This document shows, piece by piece, positions 1 through 8,591 of a DNA stretch of 14,159 nt (position 1 is the stretch's first letter; every line of letters begins with the position of its first letter). Source of the DNA: an uncultured Bacilli bacterium (GTDB taxonomy: Bacteria; Bacillota_I; Bacilli_A; ML615J-28; CAG-698); contig CANQVW010000030.1 of assembly GCA_947627395.1 (NCBI GenBank), positions 1 to 14,159 of the forward strand. The letters run 5' to 3'. A model generated the notes under the pieces. It worked only from the letters and a program-made list of their open reading frames with translations. It was not told where the DNA came from and searched no databases. The translations under genes were made by a program, and so were the position numbers.

Positions 1-183
1 ACCACGATACATCCCTCTATCACCAACTAATATAAATCTATTAAGATTTAGATTATGAATAGTTTTACTTAATGCATTTGAAAATAATTTATTATGACCA
101 ATACAATCAGGATCACCCTCTTGAAAAGAGATAAAAGTCAAGGCAAAGATTAAAAAAAATAAAATATTTTTTTTGAGTATTTT
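1..183 (-). pseudogene. IS4-like DDE transposase remnant (runs off left edge)
   Basis: Read on the minus strand, the frame is open from a stop at 184-186 down to base 1. It ends in a stretch reading FQEGDPDCIGHNKLF, then LNLNRFILVGDRGMYRG. A hydrophobic strand followed by (V/A)-x-D-R-G-M is typical of the second catalytic Asp region of IS4/IS1634-type DDE transposases, and the preceding part fits their 'F-x-GN' insert region loosely. There is no ATG; upstream codons are low-complexity AAA/TTT, so the 5' part of the gene appears lost and this is probably a fragment. The identification rests mostly on the DRGM segment, and the rest of the gene lies outside the window. Confidence 0.4.
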
Positions 184-396
184 TTAGTTGATTTTAAAGA
201 AAAAATAGACAAAATGCCTATTTTAAGTAAGATATATATAAAAAGTACTTGTTTTTTGATTAAGATATACGTACATAATTTTACCAAGATTTTGTGAGGG
301 TTAAGTGGCAAAGTCGGGAGTAGTCAACGCTTGATTTACAGAGTAATTTTGTGATATAATTACAACAAATAAATAGAAAATTATGAGGAGAAATTC
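184..396. other. Non-coding leader region between transposase remnant and M60 gene
   Basis: No credible coding frame is visible. The stretch is AT-rich up to about 290, then less so (TGGCAAAGTCGGGAGTAGTC at 306-325) immediately before the promoter of the M60 gene. It contains that promoter and a small dyad over its -10 box, listed separately. Confidence 0.6.
331..360 (+). promoter_or_regulatory. Sigma-A type promoter of the M60 surface-protein gene
   Basis: TTGATT (331-336), an 18-base spacer and TATAAT (355-360). A TGA precedes the -10, giving an extended -10. The ribosome site AGGAG (386-390) lies 6 bases before the ATG at 397. A dyad GTAATT (343-348) / AATTAC (358-363) overlaps the -10 and could be an operator. 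Confidence 0.7.
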
Positions 397-3300
397 ATGG
401 CAAATAAAGCATTAAAATTTTTGTTTTACATCAACTGTTTATTGTTGCTGTTGGTAATAGGAATATTTTTTGGATTATATTTTCAGTCTCAATCCGCTTA
501 CGCTGTTACAAACGAAACATACACAACTATTTTATCTCAGCAAGATAGTGACATAAGATTAACCAATAATATTTTTGAAAATTACACACAAACAAGCCTA
601 AGAGAAGAATATAATGATAAAACCATATTAGATCAGTTAAAAGAAAGTAATGAAATTACAACAGATGAATATGAAAGAGCTATTGATGTGCTTAATGGAA
701 ATACAAAATTTACGTCGAAAAGAGAATTCTCCACCAAGTTTGAAAATGACAATAAAATAGATCAAGTTGGAGATATTGCAAAATATTCTCAAAATGAGTT
801 AAATTGCATTTGGCCTGCCAGCGAAATTATTTTAACAGGCATTTATGGGATGCCAGACTATATTTTTAATGTTTTTGTTGAAGCAAATGAAACAACTAAT
901 GATTTGCCTTATATCTTATTTTCGCAAAATCACGGATATTATTCACATTGGTTTGAAAAATATCAGTTAAAAAAAGGGTGGAACAAATTGATTTTTCCAA
1001 CTTTTGGCCTTAAATTAGTTGAGGATAATGAAATAATAGGCGGGGCAGTGTATCTGTGTAACCCTTATGTTCCAGAAGAGCAAGGTGAAGTAAATGTTTA
1101 CATAGAAGGCGGTGATTATTATCCAATTTTTAGAAAAGGTGGAAACGAAAAGGAATTTTTGAACTTTCTTAAAGAATATGAAACAATGCGAAAGTCGAAA
1201 AATTTGCTGGACATGGCAGAACTTGTCACTGATCACGCAATAATATCTACAACATCCTCTTCACTTTATGATGTTTATTTTAACAATAATGTTATCACTC
1301 CAAGTGAAAACTTAAATCTTTGGGGAAATTATTTTACAACAATTTTTGAACTTAATGGCATTCCAACAAGCGATAATTCTAACCTTGATGTGCCATATGA
1401 CAAACGAAATGACTATGTTAAGATAAATTTTAGATATATGACCTATTATCAAGGATCTGGTGCATATTCGTATTCTTATCACATTGGTTGGTATTATGAA
1501 CATTACTGGTTTGCCAATTTTTATAATGCTTTAAGCCCAATTAAAGATCATAAACTCAGCGAACATTTAATATTTGGAGTTGGACATGAACTTGGTCACG
1601 CACTTGACAATGAGCCTAGAAAAATAAATGAAACAACCAACAATTTTACTGCCGCGATGGCATATTTCAAGATTGTTGGAATGCCACATTATGAACAATA
1701 TCAACCTTTTGAAAAAACGTTTAAAGCTCTTTCAAATGATTACATGTTAAACTATAAAGCGTATGATGATGGACAAATTATGTATACAAAAAAAGATTAT
1801 CCTTCCAATTATGACCACAATTATTTGATTTGGTGGGATTTGGAGGCCGTTTTCCCGGGATTTTGGGCCAGATTAAATAATTATTTTAGAAAACCACTAA
1901 AAGCAGGCCTGACAACAACAGAACTTTATGTTTATTATTCATCTCTTGCAACAGGAGTTGACCTTTCAAATTATTATGAGAGATGGGGTTTTTATTATGG
2001 AAAATCATCTAATGTAAGCGGACGATTTATTTATACTAAATCTTCAAATGAATTTAAAGAAGCAATGCAAGAAGCCTTAGACAAGCAGCAAATTTCAAAG
2101 CATTATGATCATTTTTGGTATGTTGATGATGCGCAGTATAACTTTATGTTGGCACATGAAAATGTAGCACAAGAGGATAGAGTGTATAAAAATGGAAAAC
2201 CAACTATAACCAAAATACTACATTCTAACAACGAGCATACAATTTTTATAAATAGCAACAAAGATGCATATCATTTAGGCTATGAAGTTTTAAGCAAAAT
2301 TAATGATGAGGATTGGAAAATTGTAGGCTTTACATACACATCCACTTTTGTTGATCAACATTATTATACCTCCACCCCAACTTATAAGGTATTAGCAGTA
2401 AATAGATTTTTTGAAACATCAGATGAAAGTGATCCAGAATCTAAAGTTGTAGTTGCAAGCCCTTATGTATGTAAAGTTAACGGTGTTTTCTATGATGACC
2501 TTTCAACTGCAATTACCAATGCGGAAAATAATAGTACAATTTTTTTACTAAATGATTGTACTGTGAATTCCAAGTATATTGTTAAAAATTTAACTTTGCA
2601 AATAGATGATAGTGTCAATAACGACATTTACATTTATAGCTCTGGTACAACATCTATGTTTGTGGTGCAATCATATTTTTCAATAATTGGCAAAGATAAT
2701 GCAAAAATTATTTTTGATGGCAGCAATTGTAAAGCTGGAAACCCTGCAATTTATGGAACAAGCGATAAAATTATAATTAAAAATGCAATTTTCCGCAATT
2801 TTAATACTATATTTTTGGCGGGAGCTGTTTATTCAATGGGATCGGATTTGGAAATTTATAATACTTCTTTTGATGCTTGCAATTCGGCAAAAAATGATGC
2901 TGCTATTTATGCTAGTAAAACACTTAAATTGGATAATTGTACTTTTTCAAATAATTTATTGGATGTTTATGTTTCAAACTTGGAAAACTTAATGTTTGGA
3001 AACCAATTCAGCAAATTGACCCTTGGTTTTAATGAATTTGAAGGTGAAAAAACCATTATTGTAGAGGAAAATGCAAGGGAAATTGCGGAAAAAATTGAAA
3101 TTAAAACGAATGGCTACACAACCATAATTAGTGAAAACCAAATTATTGTTAAGCCACTTTCTTTTCATTTGAAGTTTCATTTTAAAAGCTATTCTTTTGA
3201 ATATTTCACAAACGACATTACATTCATTTTTGGTGATGAAGATTTTGCATATAATTTAATGGAAAATCAATATGTTGAATACGAAGAACGTACGAGTGGA

Positions 3301-3639
3301 AAAAAATATAAAACAGGCGATAAAATTATCATTGATAAGAACATGGAGTTTGATACTGAAATTAAAGATAAACTTTTTTTAAAGATTTTTTATAAAAATG
3401 ATCAAAATTTAACTTATTATGCTTATCAAGAAGAAGTTTATCTTCCAACCATTGATAAAATGCAAAATAAAGTTTTTGCATATAAAGATGGTGATATAAT
3501 TTATAATTCAGGGCAAATTTATACGTTAGAATCTAACAGCATATTAGTTGCAATTTATTTAGGTAATTTGACATATAGATATATTGTTAAAGACGAAGTT
3601 TACAGTGTAGGTTATGGCAATTATGGGCAAAATATTTAA
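397..3639 (+). CDS. Secreted M60-family (enhancin-like) zinc metallopeptidase, N-terminal part of interrupted surface protein
   Basis: The 1080-residue product starts with a signal peptide (hydrophobic residues 8-29, likely cleavage after SAYA at 33-36). Residues about 130-600 read as peptidase family M60: a beta-rich region with GGAVYLCNPYVPEEQ and VNVYIEGGDYYPIFR, then the gluzincin motif HELGH at 397-401 with candidate third ligands E406 or E412. Family members cleave O-glycosylated, mucin-like proteins, so mucin attack outside the cell is the likely role (inference). A fibronectin-III-like segment (about 600-690), a right-handed beta-helix-like segment (about 690-870) and InlB-like repeats (from about 995) follow. 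Translation stops at TAA 3637-3639 inside a repeat, and the same frame stays open to 5232, where the membrane anchor is. As written, the enzyme would be secreted without an anchor. Confidence 0.85.
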   Translation: MANKALKFLFYINCLLLLLVIGIFFGLYFQSQSAYAVTNETYTTILSQQDSDIRLTNNIFENYTQTSLREEYNDKTILDQLKESNEITTDEYERAIDVLNGNTKFTSKREFSTKFENDNKIDQVGDIAKYSQNELNCIWPASEIILTGIYGMPDYIFNVFVEANETTNDLPYILFSQNHGYYSHWFEKYQLKKGWNKLIFPTFGLKLVEDNEIIGGAVYLCNPYVPEEQGEVNVYIEGGDYYPIFRKGGNEKEFLNFLKEYETMRKSKNLLDMAELVTDHAIISTTSSSLYDVYFNNNVITPSENLNLWGNYFTTIFELNGIPTSDNSNLDVPYDKRNDYVKINFRYMTYYQGSGAYSYSYHIGWYYEHYWFANFYNALSPIKDHKLSEHLIFGVGHELGHALDNEPRKINETTNNFTAAMAYFKIVGMPHYEQYQPFEKTFKALSNDYMLNYKAYDDGQIMYTKKDYPSNYDHNYLIWWDLEAVFPGFWARLNNYFRKPLKAGLTTTELYVYYSSLATGVDLSNYYERWGFYYGKSSNVSGRFIYTKSSNEFKEAMQEALDKQQISKHYDHFWYVDDAQYNFMLAHENVAQEDRVYKNGKPTITKILHSNNEHTIFINSNKDAYHLGYEVLSKINDEDWKIVGFTYTSTFVDQHYYTSTPTYKVLAVNRFFETSDESDPESKVVVASPYVCKVNGVFYDDLSTAITNAENNSTIFLLNDCTVNSKYIVKNLTLQIDDSVNNDIYIYSSGTTSMFVVQSYFSIIGKDNAKIIFDGSNCKAGNPAIYGTSDKIIIKNAIFRNFNTIFLAGAVYSMGSDLEIYNTSFDACNSAKNDAAIYASKTLKLDNCTFSNNLLDVYVSNLENLMFGNQFSKLTLGFNEFEGEKTIIVEENAREIAEKIEIKTNGYTTIISENQIIVKPLSFHLKFHFKSYSFEYFTNDITFIFGDEDFAYNLMENQYVEYEERTSGKKYKTGDKIIIDKNMEFDTEIKDKLFLKIFYKNDQNLTYYAYQEEVYLPTIDKMQNKVFAYKDGDIIYNSGQIYTLESNSILVAIYLGNLTYRYIVKDEVYSVGYGNYGQNI
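3637..3639 (+). other. In-frame TAA interrupting one long surface-protein frame
   Basis: The codons run GGG CAA AAT ATT TAA CTT TTA AAA TTA. Upstream and downstream are in the same frame with no other stop from 397 to 5230. The stop falls in the middle of an InlB-like repeat: YGNYGQNI before it and LLKLKEEGFLGW after it match the usual 'YG..v..P.....GY.F.GW' pattern. One base change (CAA, AAA or GAA to TAA) would explain it. Confidence 0.85.
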
Positions 3640-3666
3640 CTTTTAAAATTAAAAGAAGAGGGCTTT

Positions 3667-5232
3667 TTGGGATGGAAAAGTAATACACAAATCGTATCTG
3701 ATAATGTTATTTTAAAGAATGATGTGGACTTTATTGCATTATTCAAAGAAGAGCAGTCTAATATTTACGATCTTGACAAGTGTGAAATTCATATTATTGG
3801 AACATACAGTTACTGTGGCAGTGACATACAGCCAGAGATAGTGGTGTATTTTAATGGACTTGTTGTTCCAGAAAATTGTTACTCAATTTATTATTCAAAT
3901 AATATTTCAGCATCGACACAGGCAATGGTTACGATAACAGCCGTGGATAGTTTGTCGATGGGAAGTAAAACTCAAATGTTTACAATTCATCCAAAACAGC
4001 TTGAAGAAAATGATGTAAACATAACAGGGCTTCAAAATTTTGTTTATAATGGGACTCAAACAAAGCAAAGTCTATTATTTTCTTACGAGGACAAAAACAT
4101 TGAAACATTCTCCATTCAATATATCGGCGACAGAATAAATGCAGGCAATGTGCAAATAAAAATTACTTTTTTTGGAAACTACGCAGGTGATATTGATTTA
4201 GAATATACGATATTGAAAGCAGAAAGAGAAAACTTTAAAGTTTTAATAGAGGATTGGGTTTATGGGCAGAGTGGTGCTAGCCCACGTGTAGAAAATGTTG
4301 GAGAACAGGCCATAGTATCATATTCATATTCAACAGAAGAAAATGGCAATTTTGTCTCAAGCAAACCAACAAAGGCAGGAACCTATTGGGTAAAGGCAGT
4401 GATAGAGCAATCAAGAAACTATAATTCAGCTGAAGACAAAGTATCGTTTATTATTGTAAAAGCTGATCATCCAGTTCAAATGCCAGATAAGACAATGATA
4501 ATCAGCAGAAAGACAAAGACTTTACAAGATGTTATACTTACTGATGCGGGTTGGCAATGGGAAACGCCAAATACACAAATTAGTGCAGAAATAACAACAG
4601 CTTGGGTAATTTATATTGACACTGAAAATTATGAACACTATCGTATTGAAATCACATTAATAAAGGAAGATCCTAAGGATGTTTCAAAGTTAAGCGTTAA
4701 TCTTGAGGTTAAAACTTTTGTTTATAATGGAACTGAAAGAACTCCAAAAGTTATTGCAAAAGATGGTGATATCACACTTACTTCAGGAATTGATTATGAT
4801 GTTCAATACCAAAACAACAAAAATGCTGGTCAAGGTAAGGTTATTGTGACTTTCAAAAATGATTACACTGGCTCAATCATACTTGTTTTTGCAATTTCGC
4901 AAGCAGAAAAACCGAGCGTGGATAACACAACAATTCTAGTTAACCATAAAGTTGCGAAATTGTCGGATATACAGCTTTCAAACGGATTTGTTTGGGAAAA
5001 TGAAAATATGGAAATTACTTCGAACAGAATGACGGCAAAAGGAATTTACGTAGGTGATGATGCTGATAACTATGTAACTAAAGAAATTTATTTTGAAATT
5101 ATTATTGATATGCCACAAAATGAACCAAAAACAAATAGTTTAATTTGGCTTGCAATAGTTGTACTTGTTGGCATTTTACTTGTTGCATGTAGTGTCTATG
5201 CGATTGTAAGATGTAAAAGAAAAAACAGTTGA
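3667..5232 (+). CDS. C-terminal part of the interrupted surface protein: InlB/MBG-like repeats and membrane anchor
   Basis: This frame has no signal peptide and only a TTG (3667) as start, with no clear ribosome site, so it is better read as the continuation of the M60 gene than as an independent gene. Residues 1 to about 30 finish an InlB-like repeat (GW...SDNVILKNDVDFIALF). MBG/Ig-like repeats follow: FVYNGT at about 125 and again at about 351, each followed by an 'NAG...I.TF.G.Y.G.I' pattern, with a different module between them ending in KPTKAGTYWVKAVIE. Residues 489-511 form a transmembrane helix followed by RCKRKNS, which would hold the C-terminus in the cell membrane. There is no LPXTG motif. 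If the upstream stop is not bypassed, this part is probably not made, or is made untargeted. Sure of the architecture, unsure it is expressed. Confidence 0.75.
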   Translation: MGWKSNTQIVSDNVILKNDVDFIALFKEEQSNIYDLDKCEIHIIGTYSYCGSDIQPEIVVYFNGLVVPENCYSIYYSNNISASTQAMVTITAVDSLSMGSKTQMFTIHPKQLEENDVNITGLQNFVYNGTQTKQSLLFSYEDKNIETFSIQYIGDRINAGNVQIKITFFGNYAGDIDLEYTILKAERENFKVLIEDWVYGQSGASPRVENVGEQAIVSYSYSTEENGNFVSSKPTKAGTYWVKAVIEQSRNYNSAEDKVSFIIVKADHPVQMPDKTMIISRKTKTLQDVILTDAGWQWETPNTQISAEITTAWVIYIDTENYEHYRIEITLIKEDPKDVSKLSVNLEVKTFVYNGTERTPKVIAKDGDITLTSGIDYDVQYQNNKNAGQGKVIVTFKNDYTGSIILVFAISQAEKPSVDNTTILVNHKVAKLSDIQLSNGFVWENENMEITSNRMTAKGIYVGDDADNYVTKEIYFEIIIDMPQNEPKTNSLIWLAIVVLVGILLVACSVYAIVRCKRKNS

Positions 5233-5240
5233 AAAATCTA

Positions 5241-5275
5241 TAGCAAATGTTGCTAAAAACATTTTTATATGTGTT
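5241..5275 (+). terminator. Weak candidate terminator after the surface-protein gene
   Basis: TAGCAA (5241-5246) and TTGCTA (5250-5255) form a 6-bp stem with a 3-base loop just after the TGA stop. A U-rich but interrupted tract follows (CATTTTTATATGTGTTTT). The stem is short and the U run is not immediate, so confidence is low. Confidence 0.35.
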
Positions 5276-5358
5276 TTATTTTCGATTAAAATCTTTTTAA
5301 AACACGAGTGGAATACATACACATTGGAAAGAAATTTATTAAGTTTTGTTAGTTGACA

Positions 5359-5402
5359 CGAATTTTGACTATTATTAGTGTAGAAATAGTTGTCAAAAGT
5401 CG
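5359..5402. repeat. Imperfect inverted repeat upstream of the DUF4209-like gene
   Basis: The left arm CGAATTTTGACTATT (5359-5373) pairs with the right arm 5385-5402, whose reverse complement is CGACTTTTGACAACTATT: one mismatch and a 3-base bulge. The centre is 11 bases. A TTGACA at 5353-5358 adjoins the left arm, but I find no convincing -10 at normal spacing. It could be an operator, a hairpin in a leader, or the end of a mobile element. Confidence 0.5.
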
Positions 5403-5428
5403 TTTGAAAAAAATACTTTGATTGTAAT

Positions 5429-6379
5429 TTGGATTGTGATGATGTAGTAGATTATCTTTATTTTTGTATTGACTTTATTAATAAAATAAAAATTAAAGAA
5501 ATTGGATATGTAGATTTATTAAAAATATGTTATAAACAAATTATAGTAAATTCTAATAAAATTCATTGCAAGTATTATTATAAACTTATAGATTTAAGAG
5601 AATTAATGATTAACTCAAGAAAACTTACGAATTTTAATTTTCAAAATATTGACCATATATTAAATGAATTAAATAGTGAATTGGAGAAAAGCGAAGAATT
5701 AGCAACTTTTGAATTCCCCCAAAAATCAATTAATGCATTCGATTATTTAAGATATGAGGAAAATTTAAAATATAGTTGTTTAAGTGACATTAATAAATTT
5801 TATCATCTTTTTAAAAATTTACCACCAATATATTCATGTACTTTATGTTATGAAATTAATGAATGTAATTTTTTACCTAAAATTTCGTGCATTATGTTTA
5901 CAAAAATAATAAAAAATTGCTTTATCGAACCATTTTTTAAAAATTTCAAACTTAATGATGATGTTAAGAAAAATATTGAATCCATATTTTCACTCAGTGA
6001 ATTTATTGATAAAGATGATGTTGACGTAATTGTCAATTCTTTTATATCAATCGTTAATTGCGATAAAAATTATATACCTAGTGTAAATTATATAATTATT
6101 AAATTTGAAAAATCACTAAGATATTATTTTGAGACACACAATATTACTGTGATTAGATGTGACAATAGTGGAGATAAAATTGAACTTAATGATATTTTTA
6201 ATAATCCTAAACACATTTATCAAAATGAATTGATAAAAGTTATAGGGGAGAATTTGTTCTATACATATAAGTTCTTTTTAATTGACTCGAATGGCTTTAA
6301 TTTGCGAAATATACTTGCCCATGGTCCTGAAAATATTGAATTGATGTGTTATGACGTTATGTTTTATACTGTTTTTTAA
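5429..6379 (+). CDS. DUF4209/HEPN-like protein, possibly truncated
   Basis: A very AT-rich, acidic, mostly helical-looking 316-residue product. The C-terminus reads SNGFNLRNILAHGPENIEL, containing R293-N294-x3-H298-G. RNxxxHG is the hallmark of the DUF4209 domain, and R-x4-6-H is the RNase motif of HEPN proteins, many of which are ribonucleases in toxin or phage-defence systems. The rest is not recognised. The start is doubtful: TTG at 5429 lacks a ribosome site, the nearest upstream in-frame stop is TGA 5405-5407, and the first ATG falls about 60 codons in. Only 18 residues follow the motif histidine, fewer than I recall for the family, and the stop comes right after a T6 run where one extra T would add 13 residues. 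It may therefore be clipped at one or both ends. It stands alone, with no visible partner. Function as an RNase is inference. Confidence 0.6.
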   Translation: MDCDDVVDYLYFCIDFINKIKIKEIGYVDLLKICYKQIIVNSNKIHCKYYYKLIDLRELMINSRKLTNFNFQNIDHILNELNSELEKSEELATFEFPQKSINAFDYLRYEENLKYSCLSDINKFYHLFKNLPPIYSCTLCYEINECNFLPKISCIMFTKIIKNCFIEPFFKNFKLNDDVKKNIESIFSLSEFIDKDDVDVIVNSFISIVNCDKNYIPSVNYIIIKFEKSLRYYFETHNITVIRCDNSGDKIELNDIFNNPKHIYQNELIKVIGENLFYTYKFFLIDSNGFNLRNILAHGPENIELMCYDVMFYTVF

Positions 6380-6911
6380 TATTTAAATTATATACCATGT
6401 CAATCCCTAAAAAATAGATCTTCAAAAAGTGATTCATGTGAATGATCTAATATACACACAAAATTTACACAATGTTCAAATTTTAAAGAACTAATCTTAT
6501 AGGCATTGTTGATGATAGTTTTGAATTTATACGATTTTGTTCATTCATCCATAATTTCAGAGTTTAAATGAAAATATGTTATTTATTAAAATTTTTATTT
6601 AACTATTGTGGACACCAATTTATTTTTTATATGTCTATAATTTTACTGCGCTTTTGAGTTTCATTTATATATGTTTAATACAATATATTATATAAATAGT
6701 TTTAACTCTTTAATTTATTAAAATATCTTTTTAAACATTTGAATGATTAGAAAAAACTTTTACACTATCAAAAATTTTTAATTAATTTTGAATAATCCAC
6801 TAAAATAATGAAAAGTTAACATTATTTAAAATAATTAGTAATGAATTGATGAAATTTAATATATTAATTCTATAAAACAATAACAAAAAGTAAAAGTTAA
6901 TACATTTTTCA
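6380..6911. other. Extremely AT-rich gene-free stretch
   Basis: I see no credible gene on either strand; the longest reverse frame (6800-6988) is low-complexity Asn/Ile/Leu and overlaps the downstream promoter. It contains an imperfect dyad, AGATC-TTCA (6416-6424) against TGAATGATCT (6439-6448), just after the DUF4209-like gene; it has no U run. ATTGTGGACACCAAT near 6604 looks a little like an insertion-sequence end but has no partner. Probably decayed sequence. Confidence 0.5.
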
Positions 6912-6940
6912 TTGACAATTGTAAGATAACATGGTAGAAT
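6912..6940 (+). promoter_or_regulatory. Strong sigma-A type promoter of the 171-residue membrane protein
   Basis: TTGACA (6912-6917), a 17-base spacer and TAGAAT (6935-6940), with TGG before the -10 (extended -10). This is the best promoter match in the window. The ribosome site AGAAGG (6994-6999) lies 7 bases before the ATG, leaving a leader of about 60 bases. Confidence 0.75.
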
Positions 6941-7006
6941 TTGCTTATAAGTAATGAATATTAAATATATTATATGTTGGTTATTCATAAGAAAGAAGGT
7001 ATATAA

Positions 7007-7522
7007 ATGATAGCTGGTATTGATAATACTCCGTATGGTAACATCTATTATGAAGAAGGGTTTTTCTCAGGTAAGAAGAAGGTTTTTATTAACAATCAAG
7101 AGTTAGAAAAAGTAAATAAGTTAAATTTTATTTATCATGCTCCAGAAGGAGATATTCCTGTAAGATTAAAAGGTAATTATCTCTTGGGTGTTAAATTGTT
7201 TTTTAATAATGATAATTCTACCGGAATTGAAGTGATTCCTCATATTACATGGTATGAAATACTTATAGCTGTTTTTATGCTTGTATTTGGTCTTGTATGG
7301 GGAAATGTTCCGCAATTAGTTGTAATTATTCCTCTTATTGGTGGTATTATTGGTGTGTGTATTGCAGTTATAACTACAATTTTTGCTGTGTTTTTTATGC
7401 GAAAAGTAAACCATCCATTATATAAAGTGTTAATTGGTTTAGCTGGCTTTGTATGTATGTTTTTAATATTACTTGCAGTAGGATTAGTATTTGTCATGAT
7501 TTTAGCTGCACTACAAAAATAA
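7007..7522 (+). CDS. Small membrane protein of unknown function, three predicted helices
   Basis: A 171-residue product. Residues 1-80 look like a small beta-rich soluble domain (short alternating strands, many Gly/Asn/Lys, no signal peptide). Three hydrophobic segments follow at about 83-100, 103-130 and 139-168, with MRKVNHPLYK as a basic loop between the last two. The C-terminus is short (LQK). I do not recognise the family and no catalytic motif is visible. It has its own strong promoter and terminator, so it is a single-gene transcription unit and not tied to its neighbours. The ATG is supported by AGAAGG 7 bases upstream. Confidence 0.85.
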   Translation: MIAGIDNTPYGNIYYEEGFFSGKKKVFINNQELEKVNKLNFIYHAPEGDIPVRLKGNYLLGVKLFFNNDNSTGIEVIPHITWYEILIAVFMLVFGLVWGNVPQLVVIIPLIGGIIGVCIAVITTIFAVFFMRKVNHPLYKVLIGLAGFVCMFLILLAVGLVFVMILAALQK

Positions 7523-7547
7523 TTTAATATTTACTATGTCGTAACAT

Positions 7548-7590
7548 AAAGCTTTAGAACTTGTAATATTTGCTTTTCTAAAGCTTTTTA
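7548..7590 (+). terminator. Intrinsic terminator after the 171-residue membrane protein
   Basis: AAAGCTTTAGAA (7548-7559) pairs perfectly over 12 bp with TTCTAAAGCTTT (7576-7587). The loop is 16 bases and the right arm runs into a T5 tract. It is close to symmetrical but has no A run suited to the reverse direction. Confidence 0.75.
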
Positions 7591-7674
7591 ATTTACACAA
7601 ACAACACAAATTAATTGTTTTATTTATTCATTTTAAATAGATTTAGAATATTTCAAAAATAAATTATTACCTTA

Positions 7675-7704
7675 TTGACTTTAATTTATATTTTATTATA
7701 TAAT
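7675..7704 (+). promoter_or_regulatory. Promoter of the broken HipA-like kinase gene
   Basis: TTGACT (7675-7680), an 18-base spacer and TATAAT (7699-7704). AAGGA (7711-7715) then lies 8 bases before ATG 7724. The signals remain intact although the gene is broken, suggesting recent inactivation. Confidence 0.65.
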
Positions 7705-7723
7705 TATCTAAAGGAATAAAACA

Positions 7724-8591
7724 ATGAATGATTTTTCAAAATATAAAACAACTCATACTTATTATGGAGGATCTGAGAGAAAAATAGGAATAATCATAGA
7801 TCATAATGAATAATATGATTAAATTCCAAAAATACGCAAATTTTGGAAATAAAATCTATAACCATGTATCAGAATATCTAGGATCTCATATTTATCAATT
7901 ATTAGGATTGAATACTCAAAAAACAATTTTAGGAATGTATCAAAATGAAGAAGTAGTTCTTTGTAAAAACTTTTGTTCAAGTGAGGATATATTTGTACCA
8001 TTTAATGATGTTGGGGAGAGTACACTAGAACATGACAAAGAAAGTTATCAATATACCTATACAGATATCATGAAAATGTTACAGGATAATTCTAAATTAA
8101 CAAATGTAAATGAAACCATTAGAATATTTTGGGAAATGTTTATTGTAGATGCACTCATTGGTAATTTTGATCGACATGGAAGTAATTGGGGATTTATCAA
8201 AAACAATAACAAATATAAACTAGCCCCCATATTTGATAATGGGTCTTGTTTATATCCTCAAATAATAGATGAAAACACAATGATTGAAATCATGAATTCC
8301 TAAGAAGAAACAAATAAAAGAATATATGAATTTCCTACATCACAAATCAAACTAAATCATAAAAAAAGTTCATATTATGAAGTTATCAATAGTTTGTCAT
8401 TTAAAGAATGTAATGAAGCATTAATAACTATTTGTAATAAGTATAATAAAAACCAAATAGAAGAATTGATTGATAACACTTGTTTTATATCACAAATTCA
8501 TAAAAACTTTTATAAATCTATGATCAATCAAAGATATGAAAAAATATTATATCAACCATTTCTAAAATTAAAGGTGAAGAACAATGAATGA
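7724..8591 (+). pseudogene. HipA-like serine/threonine kinase, inactivated by a frameshift and a nonsense codon
   Basis: The first frame from ATG 7724 gives KYKTTHTYYGGSERKIGIII, the Gly-rich nucleotide loop seen in Firmicutes HipA/CtkA-like kinases, then stops at 7811-7813. The next frame, open 7806-8303, continues it; dropping one A at 7812-7813 gives ...HNEYMIKFQKYANFG, as expected for a beta-strand with the ATP lysine. That frame carries the catalytic loop DALIGNFDRHGSNWGF and the metal-binding APIFDNGSCL. TAA at 8301-8303 interrupts the helical C-lobe, which resumes in frame as EETNKRIYEFPTSQI and ends at TGA 8589-8591. HipA kinases inactivate tRNA synthetases or related targets in toxin-antitoxin systems. 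Both catalytic motifs are kept, so the damage looks recent, unless the lesions are sequence errors. There is no HipA N-terminal subdomain and no HipB repressor upstream. Confidence 0.75.

Noticed and set aside
3667..5232. An independent surface gene with a TTG start
   Set aside because: It has no signal peptide and no ribosome site, starts mid-way through an InlB-like repeat and is in the same frame as the upstream gene.
6604..6618. ATTGTGGACACCAAT as an insertion-sequence end
   Set aside because: No matching inverted copy, target duplication or transposase is near it.
6800..6988. Reverse-strand 62-codon frame
   Set aside because: Low-complexity Asn/Ile/Leu composition, no ribosome site, and overlap with a strong forward promoter.
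7240..7497. Reverse-strand 85-codon frame
   Set aside because: It lies wholly opposite the membrane helices of a well-supported forward gene and has no signals of its own.
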